Below, piece after piece: positions 1 through 8,990 of a stretch of 64,000 nt of DNA; the stretch's first letter is position 1, and each line of letters begins with the position of its first letter. The stretch lies in assembly GCA_046347045.1 (NCBI GenBank), contig JAXMGX010000016.1, positions 34,822-98,821 of the forward strand. The letters are read 5' to 3'. The notes under the pieces were generated by a model, which did not search any database, was not told the DNA's origin, and saw only the letters and a list, made by a program, of their open reading frames with translations. The position numbers were made by a program, and so were the translations under genes. The stretch comes from ZC4RG30 sp046347045. Its GTDB lineage: Bacteria; Pseudomonadota; Gammaproteobacteria; Steroidobacterales; Steroidobacteraceae.

Positions 1-2
1 TC

Positions 3-761
3 GAAGCCTTCCACGCGCTGCTGAACGAGCGCACGCGGCTGGTGGCGATCACGCATGTGTCCAATGCGCTGGGCACCATCGTGCCGCTGCGGCAGGTGAT
101 CGACGCGGCCCACCACGCGGGCGTGCCCGTGCTGGTGGATGGCGCACAGGCCGTGGCGCACACCCGGGTGGACGTGCGCGAGCTGGGCTGCGATTTCTAC
201 TGCTTCTCGGGCCACAAGCTGTATGGCCCGACCGGCATCGGCGTACTGTACGGGCGCGAGGCGCTGCTCGCCGCCATGCCCGTGTGGCAGGGAGGCGGCG
301 ACATGATCCGCACCGTGTCGTACGAGCGCAGCACCTTCAACGACCTGCCCCACAAGTTCGAGGCGGGCACCCCCAACATCAGTGGCGCCATCGGCCTTGC
401 GGCGGCCATGGACTACGTGGAGCAACTCGGCATCGACAATGTGGCGCGACACGAGCATGCGCTGCTCGACGCCGCCACCGCCGCGCTGATGCGCATCCCC
501 GGCATCCACATCCACGGCACCGCCGCCGAAAAGGCCGGCATCCTCTCCTTCACGCTCAAGGGTGTGCATCCGCACGATCTGGGCACGGTGCTCGACCACG
601 AGGGCGTGGCCATCCGCGCCGGCCACCACTGCGCCATGCCGTTGATGGACCTTCTCGGCCTGTCGGCCACTGCCCGCGCCTCCTTCGGCTGCTACAACAC
701 GCTCGAAGACGTGGAGCAGCTCGAAGCCGCCGTGCGCAAGGCCGTGGAGGTATTCCACTGA
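3..761 (+). CDS. sufS: Cysteine desulfurase SufS, C-terminal part (5' truncated by window)
   Basis: PLP-dependent cysteine desulfurase that takes sulfur from L-cysteine for Fe-S cluster assembly in the cytosol. The window holds the last 252 residues, open from the left edge. Visible motifs are DGAQ (PLP-contacting Asp/Gln), SGHKLYGPTG with the Schiff-base lysine, and RAGHHCAMPLMD with the persulfide-forming cysteine of the SufS class. The stop overlaps the sufU start (TGATG), indicating coupling. The rest of the suf operon presumably lies upstream. Confidence 0.95.
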   Translation, partial: EAFHALLNERTRLVAITHVSNALGTIVPLRQVIDAAHHAGVPVLVDGAQAVAHTRVDVRELGCDFYCFSGHKLYGPTGIGVLYGREALLAAMPVWQGGGDMIRTVSYERSTFNDLPHKFEAGTPNISGAIGLAAAMDYVEQLGIDNVARHEHALLDAATAALMRIPGIHIHGTAAEKAGILSFTLKGVHPHDLGTVLDHEGVAIRAGHHCAMPLMDLLGLSATARASFGCYNTLEDVEQLEAAVRKAVEVFH

Positions 762-1210
762 TGCAGCTCACCGAGCTCTATCGCGAGGTCATCCTTGATC
801 ACAACCGCCATCCGCGCAATTTCGGGCGGCTCGATCCGCACGATGCGGAGGCCAGGGGTCACAATCCGCTGTGTGGCGACCAGCTCACGCTGACGCTGCG
901 TCGCGAGGGCGATCGCATCGACGACCTGCGCTTCGAGGGCAATGGCTGCGCCATCTCGATGGCCTCGGCCTCGATGATGACCGAAGCGGTAAAGGGCAAG
1001 GATCGCTCCGTCGCCGCGGAACTTGCGGCGCGCGTGCACGACCTGCTGACGCAGGATGGCGCCGGCACCGAAGGGTTGGGAAAGCTCGCTGCGCTGTCCG
1101 GCGTGCGCGCATTCCCCGCACGCGTGAAATGCGCCAGCCTGTGCTGGCACACGCTCAATGCCGCGCTGGCACAGTCCGACGCGGCGCCGCCCACCGTGAG
1201 CACCGAATAA
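761..1210 (+). CDS. sufU: Iron-sulfur assembly protein SufU
   Basis: IscU-like protein of 149 residues acting as sulfur acceptor or scaffold for SufS. Cysteines sit at C38 (NPLCGD), C63 (GNGCAIS) and C124/C128 (KCASLCW); with D40 they form the conserved metal-binding set. An insertion between the second and third cysteine motifs is typical of SufU rather than IscU. The ATG overlaps the sufS stop, and sufT starts directly after the stop codon. The call rests on cysteine pattern and context. Confidence 0.93.
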   Translation: MQLTELYREVILDHNRHPRNFGRLDPHDAEARGHNPLCGDQLTLTLRREGDRIDDLRFEGNGCAISMASASMMTEAVKGKDRSVAAELAARVHDLLTQDGAGTEGLGKLAALSGVRAFPARVKCASLCWHTLNAALAQSDAAPPTVSTE

Positions 1211-1759
1211 ATGGCGCACAGTCACGAACCCTTCGTCATCCAGCGGGAGGTGGACGCGGTGATGGTGCCCTCGGGCCATGCCATCAAGCTGCAGCCCGGC
1301 CTTGCCGGGTTCATCAGCCAGGCCCTGGGCGGCAGTTTCACGCTGTACATCGAGGGCAATCTGTATCGTCTGGCCGGCGCGGATGCCGATGCCATCGGCA
1401 AGGAACCGCTGGTGGCGCCGGAACTGCCGCCGAACGCCACCGAGGACGATGTGAAAAAGCTCGCCTGGCAGCAGATGAAGAGCTGCTACGACCCCGAGAT
1501 CCCGATCAACATCGTCGACCTGGGCCTGATCTACGACTGCAACGTAACGGCCAATGACGACGGCACGCGCAACGTCGAAGTGCAGATGACACTGACCGCG
1601 CCCGGCTGCGGGATGGGCGAGGTGCTGGTGCAGGATGTGCGCGAGAAGATCGAGCAGATCCCCACCGTGCGGCAGGCCAGCGTGGAACTGGTGTTCGACC
1701 CGCCCTGGCGTCGCGACATGATGTCGCCCGCGGCGCAGCTGCAGATGGGCATGATGTAG
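1211..1759 (+). CDS. sufT: Fe-S maturation protein SufT (DUF59/MIP18 family)
   Basis: 182-residue protein with a variable N-terminal half and a C-terminal MIP18/DUF59 domain (about residues 85-175) containing DPEIPINIVDLGLIYD and the TAPGCGMG motif with the conserved cysteine. Family members assist late steps of Fe-S delivery. The ATG follows the sufU stop with no gap, so it is the third gene of a sufS-sufU-sufT string. Confidence 0.9.
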   Translation: MAHSHEPFVIQREVDAVMVPSGHAIKLQPGLAGFISQALGGSFTLYIEGNLYRLAGADADAIGKEPLVAPELPPNATEDDVKKLAWQQMKSCYDPEIPINIVDLGLIYDCNVTANDDGTRNVEVQMTLTAPGCGMGEVLVQDVREKIEQIPTVRQASVELVFDPPWRRDMMSPAAQLQMGMM

Positions 1760-1761
1760 TC

Positions 1762-2205
1762 ATGGCCGCCGCCGTCCCCGCCTGCGTACTGGTTCGCCAC
1801 GCGCATGCGGAATGGCCGGCCTGGCGCGGTCGCGATTTCGACCGGCCGCTCACCGACCGCGGGGTCGGCGATGCCCATGCCACCGGGCGCGCCATCCGCA
1901 ACGCGGAGCTTCTGCCCATGTGCATCATCGCCAGCGCCGCGCGGCGCACCGAGCAGACGGCACGCATTCTCATGGGTCACCTGCAACTGCCCGATGCAGC
2001 GCTGCAGCTGCTCGACTCGCTGTACAACGCCGAAGCAGCCGCGCTGCAGGGGGCGCTGGAGGCGGCGGCGGCAGACGGCGCACTGGTGGTGCTGGTGGCG
2101 CACAATCCCGGCATCTCGGAACTGGCGCGCCTGCTGTCGGCCGGGGAAGCGGCCGCGTCGTTCAGACCCGCCGAATGGCGGGCCTTCGGCATCGCGCTGC
2201 GCTAA
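1762..2205 (+). CDS. SixA-like histidine phosphatase
   Basis: 147-residue single-domain phosphatase of the histidine-phosphatase superfamily. The catalytic RH motif is near the N terminus (LVRHAHAEW) and a second histidine lies in VAHNPGIS. Size and motifs match SixA, which dephosphorylates phosphohistidine in the nitrogen phosphotransferase system; that substrate is inferred. It starts 2 bp after sufT and probably is cotranscribed. Its stop overlaps the stop of the convergent gene on the other strand. Confidence 0.82.
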   Translation: MAAAVPACVLVRHAHAEWPAWRGRDFDRPLTDRGVGDAHATGRAIRNAELLPMCIIASAARRTEQTARILMGHLQLPDAALQLLDSLYNAEAAALQGALEAAAADGALVVLVAHNPGISELARLLSAGEAAASFRPAEWRAFGIALR

Positions 2206-2783
2206 TTCTTCTGGCGGTACGGCGATGCGCCGGTGACCGCATCGGCGCCTGCATTCGGGGTATCCGCACCGGCCTGCAGCAACGCCTTCACATCGCCTTC
2301 GAGTCCTTTCAGTCCCGAGGACTTGCCAATGGCCAGCGATTCCTCCGGGCTCTTGCCTTCGATCCACCTCGCCCGCAGCGCCATCATCGCCCCCACGCGG
2401 TTGCCCGAGGCGCAGTGCACCAGCACCTGGCCATCGCGGGCCTCGCCCAGCAGGCGGTCGAAGGCGGTCACATTGTCCCGGGTCAGACCCGCCGCGCCGG
2501 CGATGGGCAGTGAGCGGTACTGCATGCCGGCCTTCTCGACCAGGGCCTTCTCATCCAGTTCGGGCGTCTCGCTGGCCGGGCGCAGGTTGATCACCGTGCG
2601 CACGCCGGCCGCGGGCAGGTTCGCGATCATCTGCGCCGTGGGTTGCGCGCTCGCGTGCAGGCGGGAATCGACCGCGATATGCGCGGGCAGCGCAGACAGC
2701 GCGTCCGCGGGCGCCTCGCCGGCCGTGGCAGTCATTGCGGCAAGCAAGACCAGCAGGCCGCAAACCCTCGTCATCGTGCGCAT
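2202..2783 (-). CDS. Exported dual-specificity phosphatase-like protein (beta-lactamase hydrolase-like fold)
   Basis: 193 residues. A hydrophobic N terminus (residues 5-22) looks like a Sec signal peptide. The phosphatase signature HCASGNR (Cys-x5-Arg) is in the middle, preceded by a TVINLRPASETP segment typical of the DUF442/BLH-type cysteine phosphatases. It is therefore probably a periplasmic phosphatase; the substrate is unknown. It is transcribed convergently with the SixA-like gene. Confidence 0.75.
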   Translation of the reverse strand: MRTMTRVCGLLVLLAAMTATAGEAPADALSALPAHIAVDSRLHASAQPTAQMIANLPAAGVRTVINLRPASETPELDEKALVEKAGMQYRSLPIAGAAGLTRDNVTAFDRLLGEARDGQVLVHCASGNRVGAMMALRARWIEGKSPEESLAIGKSSGLKGLEGDVKALLQAGADTPNAGADAVTGASPYRQKN

Positions 2784-2846
2784 GCGCTTCTCCAGCTATG
2801 TATGTCCGATTATAGGTTGCGCCTTCCGGCGCGATCGCCGTCGAAT

Positions 2847-2859
2847 GAAAATGATTTTC
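2847..2859. promoter_or_regulatory. AT-rich palindrome, possible Fur-type operator
   Basis: GAAAATGATTTTC is a perfect 13-base odd palindrome in otherwise GC-rich DNA, inside the 149 bp divergent gap between the phosphatase gene and the exported protein at 2933. The flanks extend the A/T pattern (AAT before, CTT after). Resemblance to Fur boxes is by eye only. Confidence 0.35.
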
Positions 2860-2932
2860 CTTTGGCTGTTTGGTGATGGCGCAAATGCGGGCGCATACTC
2901 TTGCCGGTCAACGGGAGAGCGAGGACGAATCC

Positions 2933-3403
2933 ATGCGCATGACCTCCAGCACCCTGTTCGCCGTGCTGCTTGCCGCGGCCGCCAACTGCCTCGCAGCGAC
3001 GCCCAGCCCCTTCGAGGGCACCTGGAAGCTCAATACCGCGCGTTCGCACTTCGTGCCCGACAAGCCGCCCAAGGAAGTCACCCGCACCTATCACTCCGAT
3101 GGCGACATGATCACCATGACCATCGATGGCATTCGCGCCGATGGCTCGGTCATCTCCGCGCGCGCGAAGTTCCGGCTCGACGGCAAGGAATACCACTACG
3201 TGGGCACCTCGCCACTGGACACGGTCAGCGTCATTGCGAAGGACGACCACACCTGGCTGTCCACCGCGCGCAAGAAAGGCGCTCACCTGAGCCAGAGCAT
3301 CTTCACCGTATCGGCCGATGGCCGCACGTTGACGCAGCAGGTGCGCGGCAAGCGCTCCGAAGGCGGCGACATCAACGATACGCAGGTGTACGAAAGGCAG
3401 TAG
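2933..3403 (+). CDS. Conserved exported protein, lipocalin-like, unknown function
   Basis: 156 residues with a clear signal peptide (residues 1-20, ending CLAAT). The mature part starts PFEGTWKLN, the GTW-type opening of small lipocalin-like beta-barrels, and continues as short beta strands rich in polar residues (DGDMITMTIDG, DGRTLTQQV). No catalytic motif is visible. The start was placed at 2933 because a purine-rich stretch (GGGAGAGCGAGGA) precedes it and the signal peptide begins there; a longer ORF upstream lacks both. Confidence 0.7.
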   Translation: MRMTSSTLFAVLLAAAANCLAATPSPFEGTWKLNTARSHFVPDKPPKEVTRTYHSDGDMITMTIDGIRADGSVISARAKFRLDGKEYHYVGTSPLDTVSVIAKDDHTWLSTARKKGAHLSQSIFTVSADGRTLTQQVRGKRSEGGDINDTQVYERQ

Positions 3404-3459
3404 AGGCGAAAGGCCCGGCACGGCCCGCCGCCGCGCGACCCGCGCCACCGGGCGGCGCC

Positions 3460-4869
3460 TCACAGCGCCTTGACGATTTCCTCGACCATCTTCTTCGCGT
3501 CCGCGAGCAGCATGATGGTCTGATCGAGGTAGAACACCTCGTTGTCGACGCCTGAATACCCGACGCCGGTCATGGAGCGCTTCACGAACAGCACGGTCTT
3601 GGCCTTCTGCACGTCGAACACGGGCATGCCATAGATGGGCGAACTGCGGTCGGTGCGTGCGGCGGGATTCACCACGTCGTTGGCGCCGATCACGAAAGCC
3701 ACGTCGGTCTGCGCGAACTCGCCGTTGATGTCCTCGAGTTCGAACACGTCGTCGTAGGGCACCGAGGCTTCGGCCAGCAGCACGTTCATGTGCCCGGGCA
3801 TGCGGCCCGCCACCGGGTGGATGGCGTACTTCACCTTCACGCCATGCTCCTTGAGCTTGTCGGCCATCTCGCGCAGCACATGCTGGGCCTGCGCCACCGC
3901 CATGCCGTAGCCGGGAATGATGATCACCTGGCCGGCTTCCTTCAGGATGAACGCCGCATCCTCGGCCGAGCCGCGCTTCCACGGACGATCGATCTTGGTC
4001 GCCGCGGCCGTGTCACCGCTGCCCGCGCCGAAGCCGCCAGCGATCACGCCGATGAAGCTGCGGTTCATGGCGCGACACATGATGTACGAGAGGATGGCGC
4101 CGGACGAGCCCACCAGCGCGCCGGTGATGACCATGGCCACGTTGTGCAGCGTGAAGCCCATGGCCGCAGCCGCCCAGCCGGAGTAGCTGTTCAGCATCGA
4201 CACCACCACCGGCATGTCGGCTCCGCCGATGGGAATGATGAGCAACAGGCCGATGACCAGCGACAGCGCGGTAACCGTCCAGAAGATCCAGTCAGCCTGC
4301 TCCACCACGAACCAGCCGATCAGCCCGAGGATTGCCGCCAGCAGCGCGAGGTTGATGACATGCCGGCCGGGCAGCAATACCGGCGCGCCCGACAGATTGC
4401 CATTGAGCTTCAGAAAGGCGATGACCGAGCCGCTGAACGTGATGGCGCCGATGGCCACGCCCAGGCCCATCTCGATGCGGCTGGCGGGAAGAATGAGCCC
4501 GTCGGCGCCCTGGATGCCAAATCCCGCAGGTTCCAGGTAGGCAGCCGCGGCCACCAGTACGGCGGCAAGGCCGACCAGCGAGTGGAAGGCTGCCACCAGT
4601 TGCGGCATGGCCGTCATCGCGATGCGTCGTGCCACGATGAGACCCACCAGCCCACCGATCACCATGGCGGCGAGGATTTCCCCGATGCCAGCCAGATGCT
4701 GCACCACCAGCGTGGTGACCACCGCCAGCAGCATGCCTGCCATGCCGAAGCGGTTGCCGGCACGGGACGAGACAGGCGATGAAAGTCCGCGCAGCGCGAG
4801 GATGAACAGCACCCCGGCGGCGAGGTACGCCAGCATGGCCCAGCCCGGCACCGCGTGCAGCGATTCCAT
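3460..4869 (-). CDS. pntB: NAD(P) transhydrogenase beta subunit PntB
   Basis: 469-residue inner-membrane subunit of the proton-translocating transhydrogenase (NADH + NADP+ to NAD+ + NADPH). The first two thirds hold multiple membrane helices; the C-terminal soluble domain III binds NADP(H) and includes GYGMAVAQAQH and FVIGANDVVNPAA. The ATG at 4869 overlaps the pntAB stop (ATGA). The ORF can be read further upstream but only within pntAB. Gene order pntAA-pntAB-pntB. Confidence 0.95.
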   Translation of the reverse strand: MESLHAVPGWAMLAYLAAGVLFILALRGLSSPVSSRAGNRFGMAGMLLAVVTTLVVQHLAGIGEILAAMVIGGLVGLIVARRIAMTAMPQLVAAFHSLVGLAAVLVAAAAYLEPAGFGIQGADGLILPASRIEMGLGVAIGAITFSGSVIAFLKLNGNLSGAPVLLPGRHVINLALLAAILGLIGWFVVEQADWIFWTVTALSLVIGLLLIIPIGGADMPVVVSMLNSYSGWAAAAMGFTLHNVAMVITGALVGSSGAILSYIMCRAMNRSFIGVIAGGFGAGSGDTAAATKIDRPWKRGSAEDAAFILKEAGQVIIIPGYGMAVAQAQHVLREMADKLKEHGVKVKYAIHPVAGRMPGHMNVLLAEASVPYDDVFELEDINGEFAQTDVAFVIGANDVVNPAARTDRSSPIYGMPVFDVQKAKTVLFVKRSMTGVGYSGVDNEVFYLDQTIMLLADAKKMVEEIVKAL

Positions 4870-5156
4870 CAGCGCGACTTCTTCTTGTACATGGCGAGCA
4901 TGCGTGCCGTGACCGCGAAGCCGCCGAAGATGTTGACGCTGGCCAGCGCCACGGCGGCAAGGCCCAGCCATCTGCCCAGCGTGCCATGTTCACCGTGTCC
5001 GGCCGCCGCGATCAGCGCACCCACGATGATGACGGAGGAGATGGCATTGGTCACCGCCATCAGCGGCGTGTGCAAGGCGGGGGTCACCGACCACACCACG
5101 TAGTAGCCCACGAAACAGGCCAGCACGAAGATCGACAGGATGGAGATGAAATCCAT
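4869..5156 (-). CDS. pntAB: NAD(P) transhydrogenase alpha subunit part 2 (membrane)
   Basis: 95-residue integral membrane protein equal to the C-terminal domain II segment of a full-length PntA. It has about three helices, including the family stretch VWSVTPALHTPLMAVTNAIS. The alpha subunit is split into two genes here, as in Rhodospirillum-type enzymes. It starts 2 bp after the pntAA stop and overlaps pntB. Confidence 0.93.
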   Translation of the reverse strand: MDFISILSIFVLACFVGYYVVWSVTPALHTPLMAVTNAISSVIIVGALIAAAGHGEHGTLGRWLGLAAVALASVNIFGGFAVTARMLAMYKKKSR

Positions 5157-5158
5157 GA

Positions 5159-6295
5159 CTACTTCCCCGCGGCCAGGCGTGGATGTACCGGCGCGCCGCC
5201 GCGCGTCAGCCGCACGCCCTGCACGATTTCATCATCGTCGGGCAGCACCATGGCGCGCTGCTCCTTGTTCCAGTACGCGGCGATGAAGTTGTAGAGATTG
5301 CGTGCGTACAGCGCCGAGGATTCCGCAGCCAGATGCGAGGGCGTGTTGGAATAGCCCAGCAGCGTCACGCCATGGCGCACCACGGCGGCATCGGCCACCG
5401 ACCCTTCCACATTGCCGCCCTGCGCCACGGCCAGGTCGAATACCACGCTGCCCGGCTTCATGGTGGCAAGCTGTGCATCGCTGATCAGCCGCGGCGCAGC
5501 GCGCCCGGGAATCAGCGCCGTGGTGATGACGATGTCCTGCTTCGCAAGGTGCCCCGACACCAGTTCGGCCTGCGCGGCCTGGTATTCGGGCGACATCTCG
5601 GTGGCATAGCCGCCCGCGCCCTCGCCCGCGATACCCGCCACTTTCTCGACGAAAATGGCCTTGGCGCCGAGGGATTCGATCTGCTCGCGGGTGGCGGCAC
5701 GCACATCCGTGGCCGAGACCTGCGCGCCCAGCCGGCGCGCCGTGGCGATGGCCTGCAGTCCGGCAACGCCCACGCCCATCACGAAGACGCGGGCTGCGGG
5801 CACGGTGCCCGCGGCGGTCATCATCAGCGGGAATACGCGGCCGTAGGCGGCGGCGGAGTCGATGACGGCCTTGTAACCAGCGAGGTTGGCCTGCGAAGAC
5901 AGCACGTCCATGGACTGGGCGCGCGTGATGCGGGGAATCCACTCCATGGCCAGCGCTTCGATGCCCGCCGCCGCGTACTGCTGCACACGCTCGCGGCCGG
6001 CCAGCGGATCGAGCAGACCCATGAGGCGCGCACCCGCGGCGATTCCCTGCAGCATGGCCGGTGCGGCACCCTGCACGGTGCACACCAGGTCAGCGCCCGA
6101 CAGCACCGCGCTGGCCGGACCGACCTCCGCGCCGGCCGCGACGAAATTCTCATCGGCGATGTTCGCACCGCTGCCTGCACCGGATTCGACGGCAACAACG
6201 GCCCCGAGCGCGACCAGCTTCTTCACCGTTTCCGGTGTGGCTGCGACACGCTTTTCGGTCGGGATGACCTCCCTGAGCACGGCTATGCGGGCCAT
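5159..6295 (-). CDS. pntAA: NAD(P) transhydrogenase alpha subunit part 1 (NAD-binding)
   Basis: 378-residue soluble domain I that binds NAD(H). It opens with the family N terminus (REVIPTEKRVAATPE) and has an alanine-dehydrogenase-like Rossmann region around VFVMGVGVAGLQAIATARRLGA. The end at residue 378 matches split alpha subunits. First gene of the pntAA-pntAB-pntB operon on the minus strand. Confidence 0.94.
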   Translation of the reverse strand: MARIAVLREVIPTEKRVAATPETVKKLVALGAVVAVESGAGSGANIADENFVAAGAEVGPASAVLSGADLVCTVQGAAPAMLQGIAAGARLMGLLDPLAGRERVQQYAAAGIEALAMEWIPRITRAQSMDVLSSQANLAGYKAVIDSAAAYGRVFPLMMTAAGTVPAARVFVMGVGVAGLQAIATARRLGAQVSATDVRAATREQIESLGAKAIFVEKVAGIAGEGAGGYATEMSPEYQAAQAELVSGHLAKQDIVITTALIPGRAAPRLISDAQLATMKPGSVVFDLAVAQGGNVEGSVADAAVVRHGVTLLGYSNTPSHLAAESSALYARNLYNFIAAYWNKEQRAMVLPDDDEIVQGVRLTRGGAPVHPRLAAGK

Positions 6296-6321
6296 ACGCA
6301 GCCCACATTACTCCAGTTTTC

Positions 6322-7146
6322 CTACGCGGTCACCGGTCCCTCGTCGCGGGCGGCAGCTTCCTGTCGCAGACGCTCGGTCTCCTCCTCACCCAGGTAGCGG
6401 CGCACGCCCGCATGGACCAGGTAGAGAACAGGAATCATCACCACCGCGCAGAGCATCTTGTACAGGTAGTTCACCGTGCCCACGGCGAGGAACTGCGACA
6501 CCGGCCAGTGCTGCGGGCCGATCACGAAGGCGATGTACAACACGATGAAGCTGTCGAAAAGCTGGGAGATGACGGTGGAGCCCGTGGCCCGCAGCCACAT
6601 CCAGCGCTCGCCCGTCAGCGCCCGGATGCGATGGAACACGGTGACGTCGATGAGCTGCCCCACCAGGAAGGCGATGATGGAGCCGATGATGGTCCACATG
6701 CCCTGGCCGAAGATCAGCGCATAGGCCTTCTGGATGTCGGGCACGCCCAGGGCCGCGTTCGATTCCACCCAGAACGGCGCGGGCGCAAGCTGGATGGCCA
6801 CGTACGCACAGAAAAACGCCCACGAGATGAAGGCCACCGCCAGCCACGACACCAGCCGCACGCCGCGCAGGCCGAAGTACTCGTTGATCATGTCGGTGAG
6901 CACGAACACCAGCGGCCAGTAGATGACACCCGCGGTGAAGTTCAGCGTGCCCGATGCGCCGAGCAGGCTCCAGTTCACGTCGTTCACGCCCAGCGTGCGC
7001 TCCAGCGAGAAGATCTTCACGCCCACGAACTCGGCCAGCAGCGCATCGGTGATGAAGAACCCGGCCAGTGCCAGGAACAGTCGCGCGCTGCGGTGGCTGG
7101 CCAGGTGTCCGATCGCGAAACGCGACGCCTGGCTCACGGGCTTCAC
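6322..7146 (-). CDS. yhhQ: Queuosine precursor transporter, YhhQ/QPTR family
   Basis: 274-residue membrane protein with about six hydrophobic segments, including FITDALLAEFVGVKIF and WPLVFVLTDMINEYFG; the D-x-x-N-E-Y-F-G stretch is characteristic of YhhQ/QPTR proteins that import preQ0/preQ1 for queuosine synthesis. It begins with GTG and overlaps the sppA stop by 4 bp, so translation is probably coupled. Confidence 0.88.
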   Translation of the reverse strand: MKPVSQASRFAIGHLASHRSARLFLALAGFFITDALLAEFVGVKIFSLERTLGVNDVNWSLLGASGTLNFTAGVIYWPLVFVLTDMINEYFGLRGVRLVSWLAVAFISWAFFCAYVAIQLAPAPFWVESNAALGVPDIQKAYALIFGQGMWTIIGSIIAFLVGQLIDVTVFHRIRALTGERWMWLRATGSTVISQLFDSFIVLYIAFVIGPQHWPVSQFLAVGTVNYLYKMLCAVVMIPVLYLVHAGVRRYLGEEETERLRQEAAARDEGPVTA

Positions 7147-8987
7147 TCCACCGAGCAGAAGCAGTAGGCCAGCGGACGCTGCGAGGCCGCCAGGCGCTTC
7201 ACGCGCGCCAGTTCATCGCGCAGCGGCGCCAGTGGCGCCACTGCCGATTGCAGTTCGCCCATGGCCGGGCCCAGCAAGCGACCGGTGAGGCGCACGGCGC
7301 GGACCTTGAGCTGCATGGCGATCTGCTCGGCCCAGGAAAGGTCCGGCTCGACGCGTTCCACGGCATAGCCGGGCTTCAGGCCCGCGCGGCGCGCGGCGGA
7401 CTTCACCGCATCGTCGAAACTGCCCAGCGTGTCCACCAGGCCCTGCGCCCTGGCTTCGCTGCCGATCCACACTCGGCCGCGTCCCAGCGCATCCACCTGA
7501 TCGCGGGTCTTCTTGCGGCCCTCGGCCACATGTCCCACGAACACTTCATAGCCGCGTTCGATGTTGAGCTGCAGGTAGTCGCGCAGCACCGGATCGAGCG
7601 GACGGTCGAGCCGCAGCTTGCCGGAAAGCGCCGTGGTGCCGACGCCGTCCACGGTGACGCCCACCTTGCCCAGCGTGCGATCCAGCGTGGGCACGGCCGA
7701 ATAGATGCCGATGGAACCGGTGAGCGTGGTGGCGCTGGCGAAGATCTCGTCGGCCGGTGCCGCCACGTAGTAACCGCCCGAGGCGGCCAGATCGCCCATG
7801 GACACCACCACCGGCTTGCCCGCCTTGCGGATGGCAGCCACCTCGCGATAGATCTGCTCGGAGGCAAAGGCGCTGCCGCCGGGACTGTCGATGCGCAGCA
7901 CCACGGCCGCGATGTCGTCATCGTCACGGGCCTCGCGCAGCAGGCCCGCGGTGCTGATGCCGCCGACCACGCCCGGCGGCTGCTGGCCATCGAGGATCTC
8001 GCCGCTGGCGACGATCACGCCCACGCGGCCGTGGGCGCCGCGCGTGAGCTGCCGTTCGGCCGCCTGCACCCGGGTGTAATCCTGCAGCGCGATGGCGGGG
8101 AATCCCTCGTCGGAATCATCCCTGCCCACCAGCTCCTGCACGCGGGCAGTGACCTCATCGTCCGTTTTCAGGCCCGTGACCAGGCCTGCCTCAAGCGCCA
8201 CACGCGCGGCATCGCCGGCATTGGTGCGCATGGCATCGATGTATCCGTTGGCGTACTGGTCGATGACTTCGGGTGCCAGGTCGCGCGCCCGGCCCACTGC
8301 CGACTTGTAAGCCGTCCACAGCGCATCCAGATACGCCTTGGCTTCCTGCCGGTCCTCGGCGGACATGCCGGTGCGCACCAGGTCTTCGGCGGCGGACTTG
8401 TATTCACCCACGCGGAACAGGTGCACGTCCACGGCGAGCTTGTCGAGCAGCCCCTTGTAGTACATGCGGTAGCGCTCGTAGCCCTCGAGCAGCACCTCGC
8501 CGAGCGGGTCGAGGTAGATCTCGTCGGCCTGCGCGGCCAGGTAATACTGCGACTGCGAGAACGAACCGCCGTGCGCGATGATCTTCTTGCCCGCGGCGCG
8601 GAACTCGCGCATGGCGGCGGCCACTTCCTCGAGCGTGGGCTGGCCGGCGCCGGTGAAGTCGTCCAGCTGCAGCACGATGGCCGGAATGCGCGCATCCTTC
8701 GCCGCGGCGCGGATGGATTCGGTGAGATCCCACAGCAGCGTTTCGGTCTGACGCTGGCCGCGCGCCTCGTTGAAGGCGATCTGCAGCGGATCGCCGGAGC
8801 GCTGCTCGACGATTTCGCCCACCGGCCGGATGACCAGCGCGGCCTTCGCCGGCAGATGCGGCAGGCTGCCGCGCAGCGCGCCGATGATGAAGCCGAAAAT
8901 GAGCAGCAGCAGGATCAGGTGCAGGATGCGGCGCAGCGCATCGAGGCCGCGCCATACACCCCGGAAAAACCCGCCTACTGCGCCCAG
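7143..8987 (-). CDS. sppA: Signal peptide peptidase SppA, 67 kDa type
   Basis: Inner-membrane serine protease that degrades cleaved signal peptides. Two S49 domains are visible: the first contains the predicted general-base lysine (MYYKGLLDKL), the second the nucleophile serine in GDLAASGGYYVA. The first standard start in frame is GTG at 8822, but that would remove the membrane anchor. The 55 codons before it, back to a TAG at 8991-8993, encode a basic segment and a hydrophobic helix (LILLLLIFGFIIG). A full product of about 614 residues, the usual size, needs a start near 8987, where only CTG is available, preceded by GAAGGTG. Confidence 0.85.
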   Translation of the reverse strand: MGAVGGFFRGVWRGLDALRRILHLILLLLIFGFIIGALRGSLPHLPAKAALVIRPVGEIVEQRSGDPLQIAFNEARGQRQTETLLWDLTESIRAAAKDARIPAIVLQLDDFTGAGQPTLEEVAAAMREFRAAGKKIIAHGGSFSQSQYYLAAQADEIYLDPLGEVLLEGYERYRMYYKGLLDKLAVDVHLFRVGEYKSAAEDLVRTGMSAEDRQEAKAYLDALWTAYKSAVGRARDLAPEVIDQYANGYIDAMRTNAGDAARVALEAGLVTGLKTDDEVTARVQELVGRDDSDEGFPAIALQDYTRVQAAERQLTRGAHGRVGVIVASGEILDGQQPPGVVGGISTAGLLREARDDDDIAAVVLRIDSPGGSAFASEQIYREVAAIRKAGKPVVVSMGDLAASGGYYVAAPADEIFASATTLTGSIGIYSAVPTLDRTLGKVGVTVDGVGTTALSGKLRLDRPLDPVLRDYLQLNIERGYEVFVGHVAEGRKKTRDQVDALGRGRVWIGSEARAQGLVDTLGSFDDAVKSAARRAGLKPGYAVERVEPDLSWAEQIAMQLKVRAVRLTGRLLGPAMGELQSAVAPLAPLRDELARVKRLAASQRPLAYCFCSVE

Positions 8988-8990
8988 AAA